Below the pieces are notes generated by a model, which was not told where the DNA came from, searched no databases, and saw only the letters and a list, made by a program, of their open reading frames with translations. Below are positions 16,696 through 25,127 of a DNA stretch of 64,000 nucleotides, one piece after another. How positions within the stretch are numbered: position 1 is the first letter of the stretch; each line of letters begins with the position of its first letter. Origin of the DNA: Streptomyces sp. NBRC 109706 (GTDB lineage: Bacteria > Actinomycetota > Actinomycetes > Streptomycetales > Streptomycetaceae); the NCBI RefSeq assembly GCF_000974485.1, contig NZ_BBOM01000007.1:310001-374000 (forward strand), given 5' to 3'. The position numbers were made by a program, and so were the translations under genes.

Positions 16696-17178
16696 ATGCA
16701 GGGTGATCCCGAGGTCATCGAGTTTCTGAACGAGCAGCTCACCGCCGAACTCACGGCGATCAACCAGTACTTCCTGCACGCCAAACTCCAGGAGAACTAC
16801 GGCTGGACCAAGCTCGCCGCGTACACCAGGGCCGAGTCCTTCGACGAGATGCGCCACGCGGAGGTGCTCACCGACCGCATCATCTTCCTGGAAGGGCTCC
16901 CCAACTACCAGCGTCTCTTCCACGTTCGGGTGGGCCAGTCCGTCACCGAGATGTTCCAGGCCGACCGGCAGATCGAGGTCGAGGCGATCGACCGGCTCCG
17001 GCGCGGGGTGGAGGTCATGCGGGCCAAGGGCGACATCACCTCGGCCAAGATCTTCGAGTCGATCCTGAAGGACGAGGAGCACCACATCGACTATCTGGAC
17101 ACCCAGTTGGAGTTGGTGGAGAAGCTTGGCGAGGCGCTTTATCTGGCCCAGCAGATCGAGCAGCCCAGCGAGGCCTGA
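16696..17178 (+). CDS. bfr: Bacterioferritin
   Basis: A 160-residue heme-containing ferritin that oxidises and stores iron as a 24-mer. Di-iron ligands Glu18, Glu51 and His54 (ESFDEMRHAEVL), heme-ligand Met52, and the second set in KDEEHHIDYLD (about 126-133) are in the expected places. ATG 16696 (MQGDPEV) matches the usual start of Streptomyces homologues and is about 10 bases after AAGGAG; an in-frame ATG at 16687 is too close to it. Convergent with bfd. Confidence 0.97.
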   Translation: MQGDPEVIEFLNEQLTAELTAINQYFLHAKLQENYGWTKLAAYTRAESFDEMRHAEVLTDRIIFLEGLPNYQRLFHVRVGQSVTEMFQADRQIEVEAIDRLRRGVEVMRAKGDITSAKIFESILKDEEHHIDYLDTQLELVEKLGEALYLAQQIEQPSEA

Positions 17179-17207
17179 CGCCCCCTCACGCCCCGCCCGG
17201 CGGCCCG

Positions 17208-17507
17208 TCAGACGCCCAGCGCCGCCGGCACCCTCATCGGCCCGACCTCGGGCGCTGCCGGCACGGCCGGCACCACGGGAGCCCGGGGCACCGCGCCCGT
17301 CGAAGCGGCCGTCGGGGCGACCGTCGAGGCGGTGGCCTCCGCCGGCGGGCAGTTCCGGGCCAGCAGCCCCTGGATACGGCGGACGCAGGAGCCGCAGTCC
17401 GTGCCCGCCCGGCACTCGGCCGCCAGCCGCCGGGGCGTACAGGCACCGGCCGCCGCATGGTTCCGCACCTGTTCCTCGGTGACGCCGAAGCACGAGCAGA
17501 CGTACAC
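17208..17507 (-). CDS. bfd: Bacterioferritin-associated ferredoxin with Ala/Pro/Val tail
   Basis: A 99-residue [2Fe-2S] protein that delivers electrons for iron release from bacterioferritin. The four cluster cysteines are C4, C6, C38 and C41 (VCSCF and TDCGSC), the same spacing as E. coli Bfd. The Bfd domain ends near residue 53; the remaining roughly 45 residues are a low-complexity Ala/Pro/Val extension not needed for the fold. An iron box lies 43 bases upstream, so it should be expressed under iron limitation. Confidence 0.93.
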   Translation of the reverse strand: MYVCSCFGVTEEQVRNHAAAGACTPRRLAAECRAGTDCGSCVRRIQGLLARNCPPAEATASTVAPTAASTGAVPRAPVVPAVPAAPEVGPMRVPAALGV

Positions 17508-17549
17508 GCGTTACTCCCTGGAGCGGATCGGCCGGACGAACAGGATCAG

Positions 17550-17568
17550 TGAGGTAAACCTAACCTTA
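17550..17568. promoter_or_regulatory. DmdR/IdeR iron box in front of bfd
   Basis: TGAGGTAAACCTAACCTTA shares 14 of 19 positions with the actinobacterial iron-box consensus TTAGGTTAGGCTAACCTAA. Its position upstream of bfd fits Fe(II)-dependent repression. Confidence 0.75.
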
Positions 17569-17593
17569 CTCTCCCTTCCGGTGAGCGGAAAAG

Positions 17594-17629
17594 CGCCCCG
17601 GGATGTGGTCAGCACCACGTCCCGGGGCG
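17594..17629 (-). terminator. Terminator after the DAHP synthase gene
   Basis: 16-bp inverted repeat (17594-17609 / 17614-17629) with one G-T pair, downstream of the stop at 17653 on the minus strand. It also insulates the bfd promoter. Confidence 0.7.
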
Positions 17630-17652
17630 GTTTCACACGCCGGTCGGCCGTA

Positions 17653-18996
17653 TCAGGAGCGGTACATCTCCGCCACCAGGAAGGCCAGGTCCAACGACTG
17701 GCTGCGGTTGAGTCTGGGGTCGCAGGCCGTCTCGTACCGCTGGTGGAGATCGTCGACGAAGATCTCGTCGCCGCCGCCCACGCACTCGGTGACATCGTCG
17801 CCGGTCAGCTCCACATGGATGCCGCCCGGGTGGGTGCCGAGCGCCTTGTGGACCTCGAAGAAGCCCTTCACCTCGTCCAGCACGTCGTCGAACCTGCGGG
17901 TCTTGTGCCCGGAGGCCGCCTCGAAGGTGTTGCCGTGCATCGGATCGCAGATCCACGCCACCTGGGCGCCCGAGGAGGTGACCTTCTCGACCAGGGCCGG
18001 CAGCCGGTCACGGATCTTGTCGGCCCCCATCCGGGTGATGAAGGTGAGTCGGCCGGGACGGCGGTCCGGGTCGAGGCGGTCGATCAGCGTCAGCGCGTCC
18101 TCCGGAGTGGTCGTCGGCCCGAGCTTGACGCCGATCGGGTTCTCGATCCGGGAGGCGAACTCCAGATGCGCGCCATCCAACTGCCGGGTGCGCTCGCCGA
18201 TCCACACCATATGGCCCGAGACGTCGTACAGCCGGCCGCTGCGCGAGTCCGTCCTGGTCAGCGCGGCCTCGTAGTCGAGGAGCAGCGCCTCGTGGGAGGC
18301 GTAGAACTCCACGGACTGGAACTCGGCCGGCTCGGCGCCGCACGCCTTCATGAAGTTCAGCGCGTTGTCGATCTCCCGGGCCAGCGCCTCGTAGCGCTGG
18401 CCGGCGGCGCTGTTGCGGACGAAGTCCTGGTTCCACGAGTGCACCTGGTGCAGGTCCGCGTAACCGCCGGTGGTGAAGCCGCGCACCAGGTTGAGGGTGG
18501 CGGCCGAGCTGTTGTACATCCGCAGCAGCCGGCGCGGATCGGGGACGCGGGCCTCCTCGGAGAACTCGGCGCCGTTCACCGAGTCGCCCCGGTAGGTGGG
18601 CAGCGTGACGCCGTCCCTGGTCTCGGTGGGCTTGGACCTGGGCTTGGAGTACTGTCCCGCGATACGGCCGATCTTGACCACGGGCACCGCGGCCGCGTAC
18701 GTGAGCACCGCGCTCATCTGCAGCAGCGTCTTGAGCTTGGCCCGGATCTGGTCCGCGCCCACCTGGTCGAACGCCTCCGCGCAGTCCCCGCCCTGGAGGA
18801 CGAACGCACGGCCCTGGGCGACCTCGGCTATCCGGTCCCTCAGCTGGTCGCACTCGCCGGCGAAGACCAACGGCGGATAGCCGGCCAGCTCCTCCGTCAC
18901 GGCGCGCAGAGCGGCCGGGTCCGGATACTCCGGCTGTTGTGCTGCGGGCAGGTCTCGCCAGGACTCGATGGAGCTGCTGTCAGCGTTCACGGTCAC
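17653..18996 (-). CDS. aroG: Class II (plant-type) DAHP synthase
   Basis: A 447-residue metal-dependent enzyme condensing PEP and erythrose 4-phosphate at the entry to the shikimate pathway. Class II features: VFAGECDQLRDRIAEVAQG, the metal-ligand cysteine in LQGGDCAEAF, YNSSAATLNLVRGF, THPGGIHVELTGDDVTECVGG and the C-terminal LNRSQSLDLAFLVAEM. It is divergent from the attenuated trpEG gene, so aromatic precursor supply and Trp branch-point control are neighbours. No attenuator or leader peptide is visible in front of aroG itself. Confidence 0.96.
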   Translation of the reverse strand: MTVNADSSSIESWRDLPAAQQPEYPDPAALRAVTEELAGYPPLVFAGECDQLRDRIAEVAQGRAFVLQGGDCAEAFDQVGADQIRAKLKTLLQMSAVLTYAAAVPVVKIGRIAGQYSKPRSKPTETRDGVTLPTYRGDSVNGAEFSEEARVPDPRRLLRMYNSSAATLNLVRGFTTGGYADLHQVHSWNQDFVRNSAAGQRYEALAREIDNALNFMKACGAEPAEFQSVEFYASHEALLLDYEAALTRTDSRSGRLYDVSGHMVWIGERTRQLDGAHLEFASRIENPIGVKLGPTTTPEDALTLIDRLDPDRRPGRLTFITRMGADKIRDRLPALVEKVTSSGAQVAWICDPMHGNTFEAASGHKTRRFDDVLDEVKGFFEVHKALGTHPGGIHVELTGDDVTECVGGGDEIFVDDLHQRYETACDPRLNRSQSLDLAFLVAEMYRS

Positions 18997-19114
18997 CCCT
19001 CCAGATTACGGGGTGAGGTCGGCGGAGTTTCCCTCCGCTCGCCCTGTGAGACGGGAGCCACAGAGGGCGCCCGGGCCTGGCGCACGCCGGCGCCCGTGCC
19101 CTACAGTGCGGGGC

Positions 19115-19171
19115 ATGAACGCGCGACTGATCACCACCTGGTGGTGGACCGCACTTCCGGCGGCCCACTGA
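19115..19171 (+). CDS. trpL: trp leader peptide (18 residues, three tandem Trp codons)
   Basis: ATG 19115 opens a short frame, MNARLITTWWWTALPAAH, ending at TGA 19169. The three consecutive TGG codons and the terminator stem 25 bases downstream form a ribosome-mediated attenuator: stalling at TGG when Trp-tRNA is scarce would allow read-through into trpEG. A possible -10 box TACAGT ends 8 bases before the ATG and there is no Shine-Dalgarno, suggesting a leaderless transcript. A trp attenuator before trpEG is described in S. venezuelae. Confidence 0.92.
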   Translation: MNARLITTWWWTALPAAH

Positions 19172-19195
19172 CCGCGCGTTCCCAGCAACCGACGC

Positions 19196-19220
19196 GAAGG
19201 CCGCCCGAGGGGCGGCCTTC
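19196..19220 (+). terminator. trp attenuator terminator
   Basis: Perfect 11-bp stem GAAGGCCGCCC/GGGCGGCCTTC with a 3-base loop, between the leader peptide and trpEG. Alternative pairing with the sequence around the Trp codons (ACCACCTGGTGGTGG is itself self-complementary) is possible. Confidence 0.85.
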
Positions 19221-19294
19221 GGCGTTCGCGGCGGCGGACACCCGGCCCTCCCGAGGAGGGTCCTCGCCTCGTCCCACCCTGGAAGAGGCCCATC

Positions 19295-21241
19295 GTGAAC
19301 CGTTCGCAGGACACCCCAGAAGCGTCCGCAGTGCTGGCCGAACTCCGCGCCGGCGACGGCCCGTTCGCCCTGCTCAGGCGCCGCACGCCCGGGCGTGACA
19401 CCGACCTCGTCGAGGTGCTGACCGGCCCGGTGACGACCGTCGGGCGGATCGACGAGATCCCGCTGCCGGCGGACGTCAGGGGCCCGGCCGCCCTGGCGCT
19501 GCTGCCCTTCCGCCAGCTGGCCGAGCGCGGGTTCGAGGTGACCGACGACGGCACCCCGTTGACGGTGCTGCGCCCCGAGCGGGTGCGTGAGCTGCCGCTG
19601 GCCGAGGCGCTGGCCGCGCTGCCGACGCACCGGGTGACGGTGCGCGACGGCGCCTTCGATGTCTCGGACGAGGAGTACGGCGCGACCGTGCGCGCGGTGC
19701 TGGCCGAGGAGATCGGCTCCGGGCAGGGCGCCAACTTCGTGATCAGGCGGACCTTCACCGGGGTGCTCGAAGGGTTCGACCGGGGCGACGCGCTGGCGCT
19801 CTTCCGCCGCCTGCTGGCGGCCGAACGCGGCGCCTACTGGACCTTCCTGGTGCACACCGGGGACCGGGTGCTGGTGGGCGCGAGCCCCGAGGCGCATGTC
19901 CGGATGACCGGCGGCACGGTGGTGATGAACCCGATCAGCGGCACCTACCGCTATCCCGCCGAAGGCCCCTCCCTGGCCGGCCTGCTGACGTTCCTCGGCG
20001 ACCGCAAGGAGATCGAGGAGCTGTCCATGGTGGTGGACGAGGAGCTGAAGATGATGTGCGCGGTCTGCGACCAGGGCGGCACGGTGGTCGGGCCCCGGCT
20101 GCGCGAGATGGCCCATCTGGCGCACACCGAGTACGAGTTGCGCGGGCGCAGCTCCCGGGGGGTGCACGAGGTGCTGCGGGAGACGATGTTCGCGCCCACC
20201 GTCACCGGCAGCCCGGTGGAGAACGCCTGCCGGGTGATCGCCCGGCACGAGGCGGGCGGGCGCGGCTACTACGCGGGGGCGCTGGCGCTGCTGGGCCGGG
20301 ACGCGGGGGGCGCGCAGACCCTGGACTCCCCCATCCTGATCCGCACCGCGGACATCGATCCGGCGAGCGGCCGGCTGCGGGTCCCGGTCGGGGCCACCCT
20401 GGTGCGCGGCTCCGACCCCGGGGGCGAGATCGCGGAGACCCATGCCAAGGCCGCCGGGGTGCTGGCCGCGCTGGGCGTGCGCCCCGCGGCTCCCGCGCCG
20501 GCGCGCGCCAGCGGCGCGCGCCCCGGGCTGGCCGAGCACCCCGAGGTGCTGGCGGCCCTGGCCGGTCGCCGCGCCCAGCTCTCCCCGTTCTGGCTGCGCC
20601 TCCGGGAGGCGGAGCCGGCCGCCCGTCAACCGGCCGCGGACGCCCGGGTGTTGGTGGTGGACGGCGAGGACACGTTCACCTCGATGCTGGCCCATCTGCT
20701 GCGCTCGACCGGCGCCGAGGTGGCCCTGGTGCGCTATGACGAGCCGGGCGTGCGGGAGCGCGCGCTGGCGCATCGGGGCCGGGTGGTGCTGGGCCCGGGG
20801 CCCGGCGATCCGGGGGACGCGGACGACCCGAGGATGCGGACGCTGCGGGCGCTCACCGCCGATCTGCTGGCGCACCATCGACACGGTCTGGTCGGGGTCT
20901 GCCTGGGCCATGAGCTGATCGCCGCCGAGCTGGGCCTGCCGGTGGTCCGCAAGCGGGTGCCGTACCAGGGGGCGCAGGAGCGGATCGACCTCTTCGGCAC
21001 CGAACGGGTGGTCGGCTTCTACAACTCCTATACCGCCCGCTGCGACGCGGCGGCGGCCGAGCGGCTGGCCGCGCGCGGGGTGCGGCTGAGCGTGGACGCG
21101 GCCAGCGGCGAGGTGCACGCGCTGCGCGGCCCCGGCTTCGCCGGCGTGCAGTTCCACCCGGAGTCGGTGCTGACCCTGCGGGGCCCGGAGATCGTCGCCG
21201 ACCTGCTCGACGCGACGGCCAACCCCAGCCCGGTGGGCTGA
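19295..21241 (+). CDS. trpE: Fused anthranilate synthase (TrpE-TrpG)
   Basis: A 648-residue bifunctional enzyme converting chorismate and glutamine to anthranilate. The chorismate-binding part spans about 1-420, with MNPISGTYRYP, TGSPVENACRVI and the IAETHAKAAG region. A short linker leads to the class I glutamine amidotransferase (about 448-645): GPGPGDPGD, nucleophile Cys in GVCLGHELIA and HPESV near 620. The N-terminal feedback motif LLES of classical TrpE reads LLRRR here. GTG 19295 has GGAAGAGG upstream. Transcription is controlled by the upstream attenuator. Confidence 0.95.
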   Translation: MNRSQDTPEASAVLAELRAGDGPFALLRRRTPGRDTDLVEVLTGPVTTVGRIDEIPLPADVRGPAALALLPFRQLAERGFEVTDDGTPLTVLRPERVRELPLAEALAALPTHRVTVRDGAFDVSDEEYGATVRAVLAEEIGSGQGANFVIRRTFTGVLEGFDRGDALALFRRLLAAERGAYWTFLVHTGDRVLVGASPEAHVRMTGGTVVMNPISGTYRYPAEGPSLAGLLTFLGDRKEIEELSMVVDEELKMMCAVCDQGGTVVGPRLREMAHLAHTEYELRGRSSRGVHEVLRETMFAPTVTGSPVENACRVIARHEAGGRGYYAGALALLGRDAGGAQTLDSPILIRTADIDPASGRLRVPVGATLVRGSDPGGEIAETHAKAAGVLAALGVRPAAPAPARASGARPGLAEHPEVLAALAGRRAQLSPFWLRLREAEPAARQPAADARVLVVDGEDTFTSMLAHLLRSTGAEVALVRYDEPGVRERALAHRGRVVLGPGPGDPGDADDPRMRTLRALTADLLAHHRHGLVGVCLGHELIAAELGLPVVRKRVPYQGAQERIDLFGTERVVGFYNSYTARCDAAAAERLAARGVRLSVDAASGEVHALRGPGFAGVQFHPESVLTLRGPEIVADLLDATANPSPVG

Positions 21242-21255
21242 CCCCGGGGCGGGGC

Positions 21256-21972
21256 TCAGCCCTCCTCGGTGCCGGCGCCGCCCTTGGCGGCGTCGGCCAA
21301 CTCCCGTTTGGCGACGGTGGCGTAGATGTCGACGTACTCCTGGCCTGAGAGCTTCATGATCGCGTACATCACCTCGTCGGTGAGCGAGCGCAGGATGAAA
21401 CGGTCGCCCTCCATGCCCTGGTAGCGGGTGAAGTCCAGCGGGGCGCCGATCCGGATGCCGGGCCGCATCAGCTTGGGGACCACCTTCCCCGGCGGCTGGA
21501 TCTTCTCCGTGTCGATCATGGCGACCGGCAGCACGGGGGCCCCGGTGGCCAGCGCCACCCTGGCGAGACCGCCGGGCTTGCCCCGGTAGAGGCGGCCGTC
21601 GGGCGAGCGGGTGCCCTCCGGGTAGATGCCGAACAGCTCGCCGCGCTCCAGCACCGCTATCGCGCTGTTGATCGCGGCCTCCCCCGCGCCCCGCGCCCCG
21701 GACCTGTCCACCGGCAGCTGACCCACGCCCTTGAAGAAGGCCGCCGTCAACTTCCCCTTGACCCCGGGGGCGTTGAAGTACTCCGCCTTGGCGATGAAGG
21801 TGACCCGCCGGTCGAGCACCGCGGGCAGGAAGAAGGAGTCGGAGAACGAGAGGTGGTTGCTGGCCAGGATCGCGGGCCCCGACGCGGGCACGTGCTCCTT
21901 GCCCTCCACCCAGGGTCGGAAGGCCGCCTTCAGCCCCGCTCCCACGGACATCTTCATCGCTCCGTACAACAA
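21256..21972 (-). CDS. plsC: 1-acylglycerol-3-phosphate O-acyltransferase (PlsC-like)
   Basis: A 238-residue membrane-associated acyltransferase making phosphatidic acid or acylating a related lipid. The catalytic NHLSFSD (Nhx4D box) and EGTRSPDGRLYRGK are present, with ILASNHLSFSDSFFLPAVL at the N-terminal third and VLPVAMIDTEKI after. TTG 21972 is chosen because GGGAGG lies 6 bases upstream; the start gives LLYGAMKMSVG, close to related proteins. The frame stays open far upstream, but that part is a shadow of the esterase gene. In mycobacteria the equivalent position holds a PlsC family gene. Confidence 0.92.
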   Translation of the reverse strand: MLYGAMKMSVGAGLKAAFRPWVEGKEHVPASGPAILASNHLSFSDSFFLPAVLDRRVTFIAKAEYFNAPGVKGKLTAAFFKGVGQLPVDRSGARGAGEAAINSAIAVLERGELFGIYPEGTRSPDGRLYRGKPGGLARVALATGAPVLPVAMIDTEKIQPPGKVVPKLMRPGIRIGAPLDFTRYQGMEGDRFILRSLTDEVMYAIMKLSGQEYVDIYATVAKRELADAAKGGAGTEEG

Positions 21973-22107
21973 GACGTACCTCCCGTGTTGACCGGTGCTG
22001 ACCCTACTGGGCTTTCCCATCCGTGGCGCGCCCCGGAACGGCCCACGTAGGCTGGCCAGGCCCGCCTGTACCCCTGACGGGTACCCAGTCGAAGGGAGCC
22101 GTCGCCG

Positions 22108-22887
22108 ATGCGCCTTCTGCCCGGCGCCGAGCCGTATCGCCACATCCCCGACGAAGGGGCCGAGGTGGGGGTGCTGCTGTGCCACGGCTTCACCGGCAGC
22201 CCGCAGTCGCTGCGGCCCTGGGCCGAGCATCTCGCCGCCCAGGGGTTCGCCGTCTCGCTGCCGCTGCTGCCCGGGCACGGGACGCGCTGGCAGGACATGC
22301 GGCACACCGGCTGGCCGGACTGGTACGCGGCCGTGCACCGGGAGCTGCTGGCGCTGAACGACCTCTGTGCCCGCGTGGTGGTCTGCGGTCTCTCGATGGG
22401 CGGCGCGCTGGCGCTGCGGCTGGCCGCGCGCCAGCCGGGGAATGTCCACGGCCTCGCGTTGGTTAACCCGGCGCTCACCTTTCCCGCCGTCAAGGGCGCG
22501 GCTTTGGGGGTGTTGCGGCATCTGTTGCCCAGCACGCCGGGGCTGGTGGGCGATATCGCCAGGCCGGGGGTGCGTGAGGTGGGCTACGACCGGGTGCCTT
22601 CGCACGCCGCGTACTCGCTGCGCGAGCTGTTCTCCCTGGTGCGCGCCGAACTCGCGCAAGTGACCCAGCCCCTGCTGCTGACGCACAGCGCGGTGGATCA
22701 TGTGGTGCCGCCGTCGGACTCGGCGCTGCTGCTGTCCTCGGTCTCCTCCGTCGATATCCGGGAGGTGCTGCTGACGGACAGTTTCCATGTGGCCACCCTG
22801 GACCACGACGCGGAGCGTATCTTGCAGGAGACGGACGCCTTCATCACTCGCCTCGTGACAAGGAAGACTGCCCGTGACGGAACGTGA
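22108..22887 (+). CDS. Alpha/beta-hydrolase, carboxylesterase / monoacylglycerol lipase type
   Basis: A 259-residue serine hydrolase. Oxyanion motif LLCHGFTGSP (about 24-33), nucleophile in VCGLSMGGAL (about Ser95), acid in HSAVDHVVPP and catalytic His in TDSFHVATLDHD near the end. The pattern is that of Est30-type carboxylesterases. GAAGGGAG precedes the ATG. Its end overlaps the next gene by 14 bases, and it is divergent from the acyltransferase, which suggests a lipid-turnover role. Confidence 0.9.
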   Translation: MRLLPGAEPYRHIPDEGAEVGVLLCHGFTGSPQSLRPWAEHLAAQGFAVSLPLLPGHGTRWQDMRHTGWPDWYAAVHRELLALNDLCARVVVCGLSMGGALALRLAARQPGNVHGLALVNPALTFPAVKGAALGVLRHLLPSTPGLVGDIARPGVREVGYDRVPSHAAYSLRELFSLVRAELAQVTQPLLLTHSAVDHVVPPSDSALLLSSVSSVDIREVLLTDSFHVATLDHDAERILQETDAFITRLVTRKTARDGT

Positions 22888-23383
22888 CCAGGAGCGCGGT
22901 GACGGCCGCGATCCGATCGACGAGGAAGCCGCCTGGGCGGAGATCGTCGCCGGCTACGGCGAGGAGCCCGCCGATCCGCCGGGCGTCTGGCCCCGCGCGG
23001 AGGATGTCGAGCCGATCGAACGCTCGGACCGCCTGCCGGAAGAGGTGTTGAACGAGCTGCCGCAGGATCTCACGCCGCGCGAGGCGGGCCCGCGCGATCC
23101 GGGGCCGCGCGACTGGGTGGCCGACGAGGAGGACGAGGGCCATTTCGAGCCGCCCGAGCCGCCACCGCTGCCGGAGACCGATCTGACCACCAAGGTCGCC
23201 TGGATCGCGGTGCTCGGCGGCCCGCTGCTGCTGATCGTCACGGTGCTGCTGCAGCAGCGGATGTCCTGGTGGGTCGTCACGCTGGGCGTGGGCGGCTTTC
23301 TCGGCGGCTTCGCGACCCTGGTCTCCCGGCTGCGCGACGGCGAGGACGACTGGCAGGACCCGGGCAACGGCGCGGTGGTCTGA
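22874..23383 (+). CDS. Small membrane protein with acidic cytoplasmic domain
   Basis: 169 residues, translationally coupled to the esterase (14-base overlap, GTG 22874). The first 110 residues are acidic and Pro-rich (VWPRAEDVEPIERSD, PPEPPPLPETD); two transmembrane helices follow (VAWIAVLGGPLLLIVTVLL and WWVVTLGVGGFLGGFATLV) and a short acidic tail. The pattern EEAAWAEIVAGYGEEP...WPRAEDV is recurrent in Streptomyces proteins at this position as far as I recall. Function unknown. Confidence 0.82.
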   Translation: MTERDQERGDGRDPIDEEAAWAEIVAGYGEEPADPPGVWPRAEDVEPIERSDRLPEEVLNELPQDLTPREAGPRDPGPRDWVADEEDEGHFEPPEPPPLPETDLTTKVAWIAVLGGPLLLIVTVLLQQRMSWWVVTLGVGGFLGGFATLVSRLRDGEDDWQDPGNGAVV

Positions 23384-23395
23384 CGCCGGGCGCGT

Positions 23396-24091
23396 TCAGA
23401 CGGTCAGCTCGGCCAGCACCGGGAGATGGTCGGAGGCGCGGACGAGATCCCCGGCGGCCGGCTCCGTCGGCACCCCGCAGGAGCGCACGGAGACCGGCTC
23501 GGTGCAGAGCACGGCGTCGATCCGGCGCCGCGCCGCCCCGGCCGGATAGGTGAACTCGCCGCCGGCGGGCGCCCGTTCCCAGCCGTCCTTGAGCGTGCCC
23601 GCCAGCCGGCGGAAGGTGGGACCGCCGGCCGGCTCGTTGATATCGCCGGCCACCACCCCGGCGGGGACGCCCATCGCGGCCAGCCGGCGCAGCAACAGCT
23701 CGCCCTGGGCCCGGCGTTCGGCGTTCAGCAGGCTCAGATGGCAGCTGATCACCGCCAGCCTGGTGTCCCGGCCGAAGCGCAGCACCGCCGTGGCGAGCCC
23801 GCGTCGGTGGGCTCCCCTGGTGAGCGGGAAGGTGATGTCCTCGGCGCGCTCGACGGCGACCCGCAGCCCGGAGAGGATCATGGTGCCGCAGGACGGCGCC
23901 CCGCCGGTGACCGTGACCAGGCCGCTCTCCCTGGCCAGTCGGGCGGCGTGCTTGCGCCAGCGGAAGAAGCGCGGCACCTCCTGGAGGCAGACCACATCGG
24001 GCGCCGTGGCCCGGATCACCCGGGCCACGGCGTGCCGGTCGTCACGCAGCGACCTGACGTTGTAGCTGAGCACCCTGACCGTGACGGACAA
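23396..24091 (-). CDS. Endonuclease/exonuclease/phosphatase-family protein
   Basis: A 231-residue metal-dependent phosphoesterase of the EEP superfamily, without signal peptide. Catalytic segments: LSYNVRSL, the metal-binding Glu in VCLQEVPRF, ISCHLS, GDINEP and the terminal SDHLPVLAEL. The substrate cannot be told from sequence; members include DNA repair nucleases and sphingomyelinase-like enzymes. It lies just downstream of glkA in the same direction (17-base gap), so it may be co-transcribed. Confidence 0.88.
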   Translation of the reverse strand: MSVTVRVLSYNVRSLRDDRHAVARVIRATAPDVVCLQEVPRFFRWRKHAARLARESGLVTVTGGAPSCGTMILSGLRVAVERAEDITFPLTRGAHRRGLATAVLRFGRDTRLAVISCHLSLLNAERRAQGELLLRRLAAMGVPAGVVAGDINEPAGGPTFRRLAGTLKDGWERAPAGGEFTYPAGAARRRIDAVLCTEPVSVRSCGVPTEPAAGDLVRASDHLPVLAELTV

Positions 24092-24108
24092 CGCCGCGCC
24101 CGCCTTCG

Positions 24109-25050
24109 TCAGCCCTGCCTGGCCAGGTCGGCGGCGCCCACCAGCCCTGCGCGGCCGCCGAGTTGGGCGGCCAGCACCTGGGCGTGCGGACGGTGCCGAC
24201 CCCCGACCAGCCAGCGGCGGAACGACTTACGGATCGGATCGAGGACGAGATCCCCCTCGTCGGAGACGCCGCCGCCGACGATAAAGGCGGACGGGTCGAA
24301 GAGGGACGCCAGATCGGCGAGCCCGGCGCCGGCCCAACGGGCCAGCTCCCGGAAGGAGTCCACGGCGACCCGGTCGCCCTGCCGGGCGGCGTCGCTGACA
24401 TGCCGGCCCTCGATGCCCTCCGGGGTGCCGTCGCCCATGCCCAGCAGCAGTTCGGCGTTCTCCGGGGTGGCCGAGGCGCGCTGCCTGGCATAGCGGACCA
24501 GGGCCCGCCCGGACGCGTACTGCTCCCAGCAGCCCTGGCTGCCGCAGCCGCACAGCAGGCCGTCCGGCACCACCCGGAGATGGCCGAACTCGCCGGCGAC
24601 GCCGAAGCGTCCACGGTGCAGCTTGCCGCCGATGATGATGCCGCCGCCGAGGCCGGTGCCCAAAGTGATGCACACCACATCGTCATGGCCGGCGCCGGCG
24701 CCGAAGCGGTACTCGCCCCAGGCGGCGGCGTTGGCGTCGTTCTCCACCACGACGGAGAGGCCGACCCGCTGCTCGATCTTGTCCTTGAGGGCTTCGTGCC
24801 GCCAGCGGATGTTGGGGGCGAAGAGCACGGTGGCCCGCTTGTCGTCGACATAGCCGGCGGCGCCGATGCCCACCGCGTCGGCCGAAGTCCCCTCCCCCAC
24901 CGACTTGATGGCGGCCGCGATGGCCTCGATCACGCCCTCGGGGGTGGGCGGGGTCGGAACCTGAGAAGTGTCGAGGATCGAACCATCCTCGTCGACCACA
25001 CCGGCCGCGATCTTCGTACCGCCGATGTCGACGCCGATCGTCAGTCCCAT
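24109..25050 (-). CDS. glkA: ROK-family glucokinase
   Basis: A 313-residue ATP-dependent glucose kinase, the main glucose kinase and a carbon-catabolite-repression factor in Streptomyces. ATP-binding IGVDIGGTKIAAG (5-17), substrate-binding ENDANAAAWGE (about 104-114) with catalytic Asp, LGTGLGGGI, and the ROK zinc motif EFGHLRVVPDGLLCGCGSQG with its three cysteines. It forms a minus-strand group with the DUF5304-like gene upstream, the arrangement known from S. coelicolor glkA. Confidence 0.97.
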   Translation of the reverse strand: MGLTIGVDIGGTKIAAGVVDEDGSILDTSQVPTPPTPEGVIEAIAAAIKSVGEGTSADAVGIGAAGYVDDKRATVLFAPNIRWRHEALKDKIEQRVGLSVVVENDANAAAWGEYRFGAGAGHDDVVCITLGTGLGGGIIIGGKLHRGRFGVAGEFGHLRVVPDGLLCGCGSQGCWEQYASGRALVRYARQRASATPENAELLLGMGDGTPEGIEGRHVSDAARQGDRVAVDSFRELARWAGAGLADLASLFDPSAFIVGGGVSDEGDLVLDPIRKSFRRWLVGGRHRPHAQVLAAQLGGRAGLVGAADLARQG

Positions 25051-25127
25051 TTGTCCCTCAAGTGAATGTCAGTGGTACCCGCCTCCTGTCCACGTTACCG
25101 GAGGTGGCCGGGGGCGTCCCCCGACAG

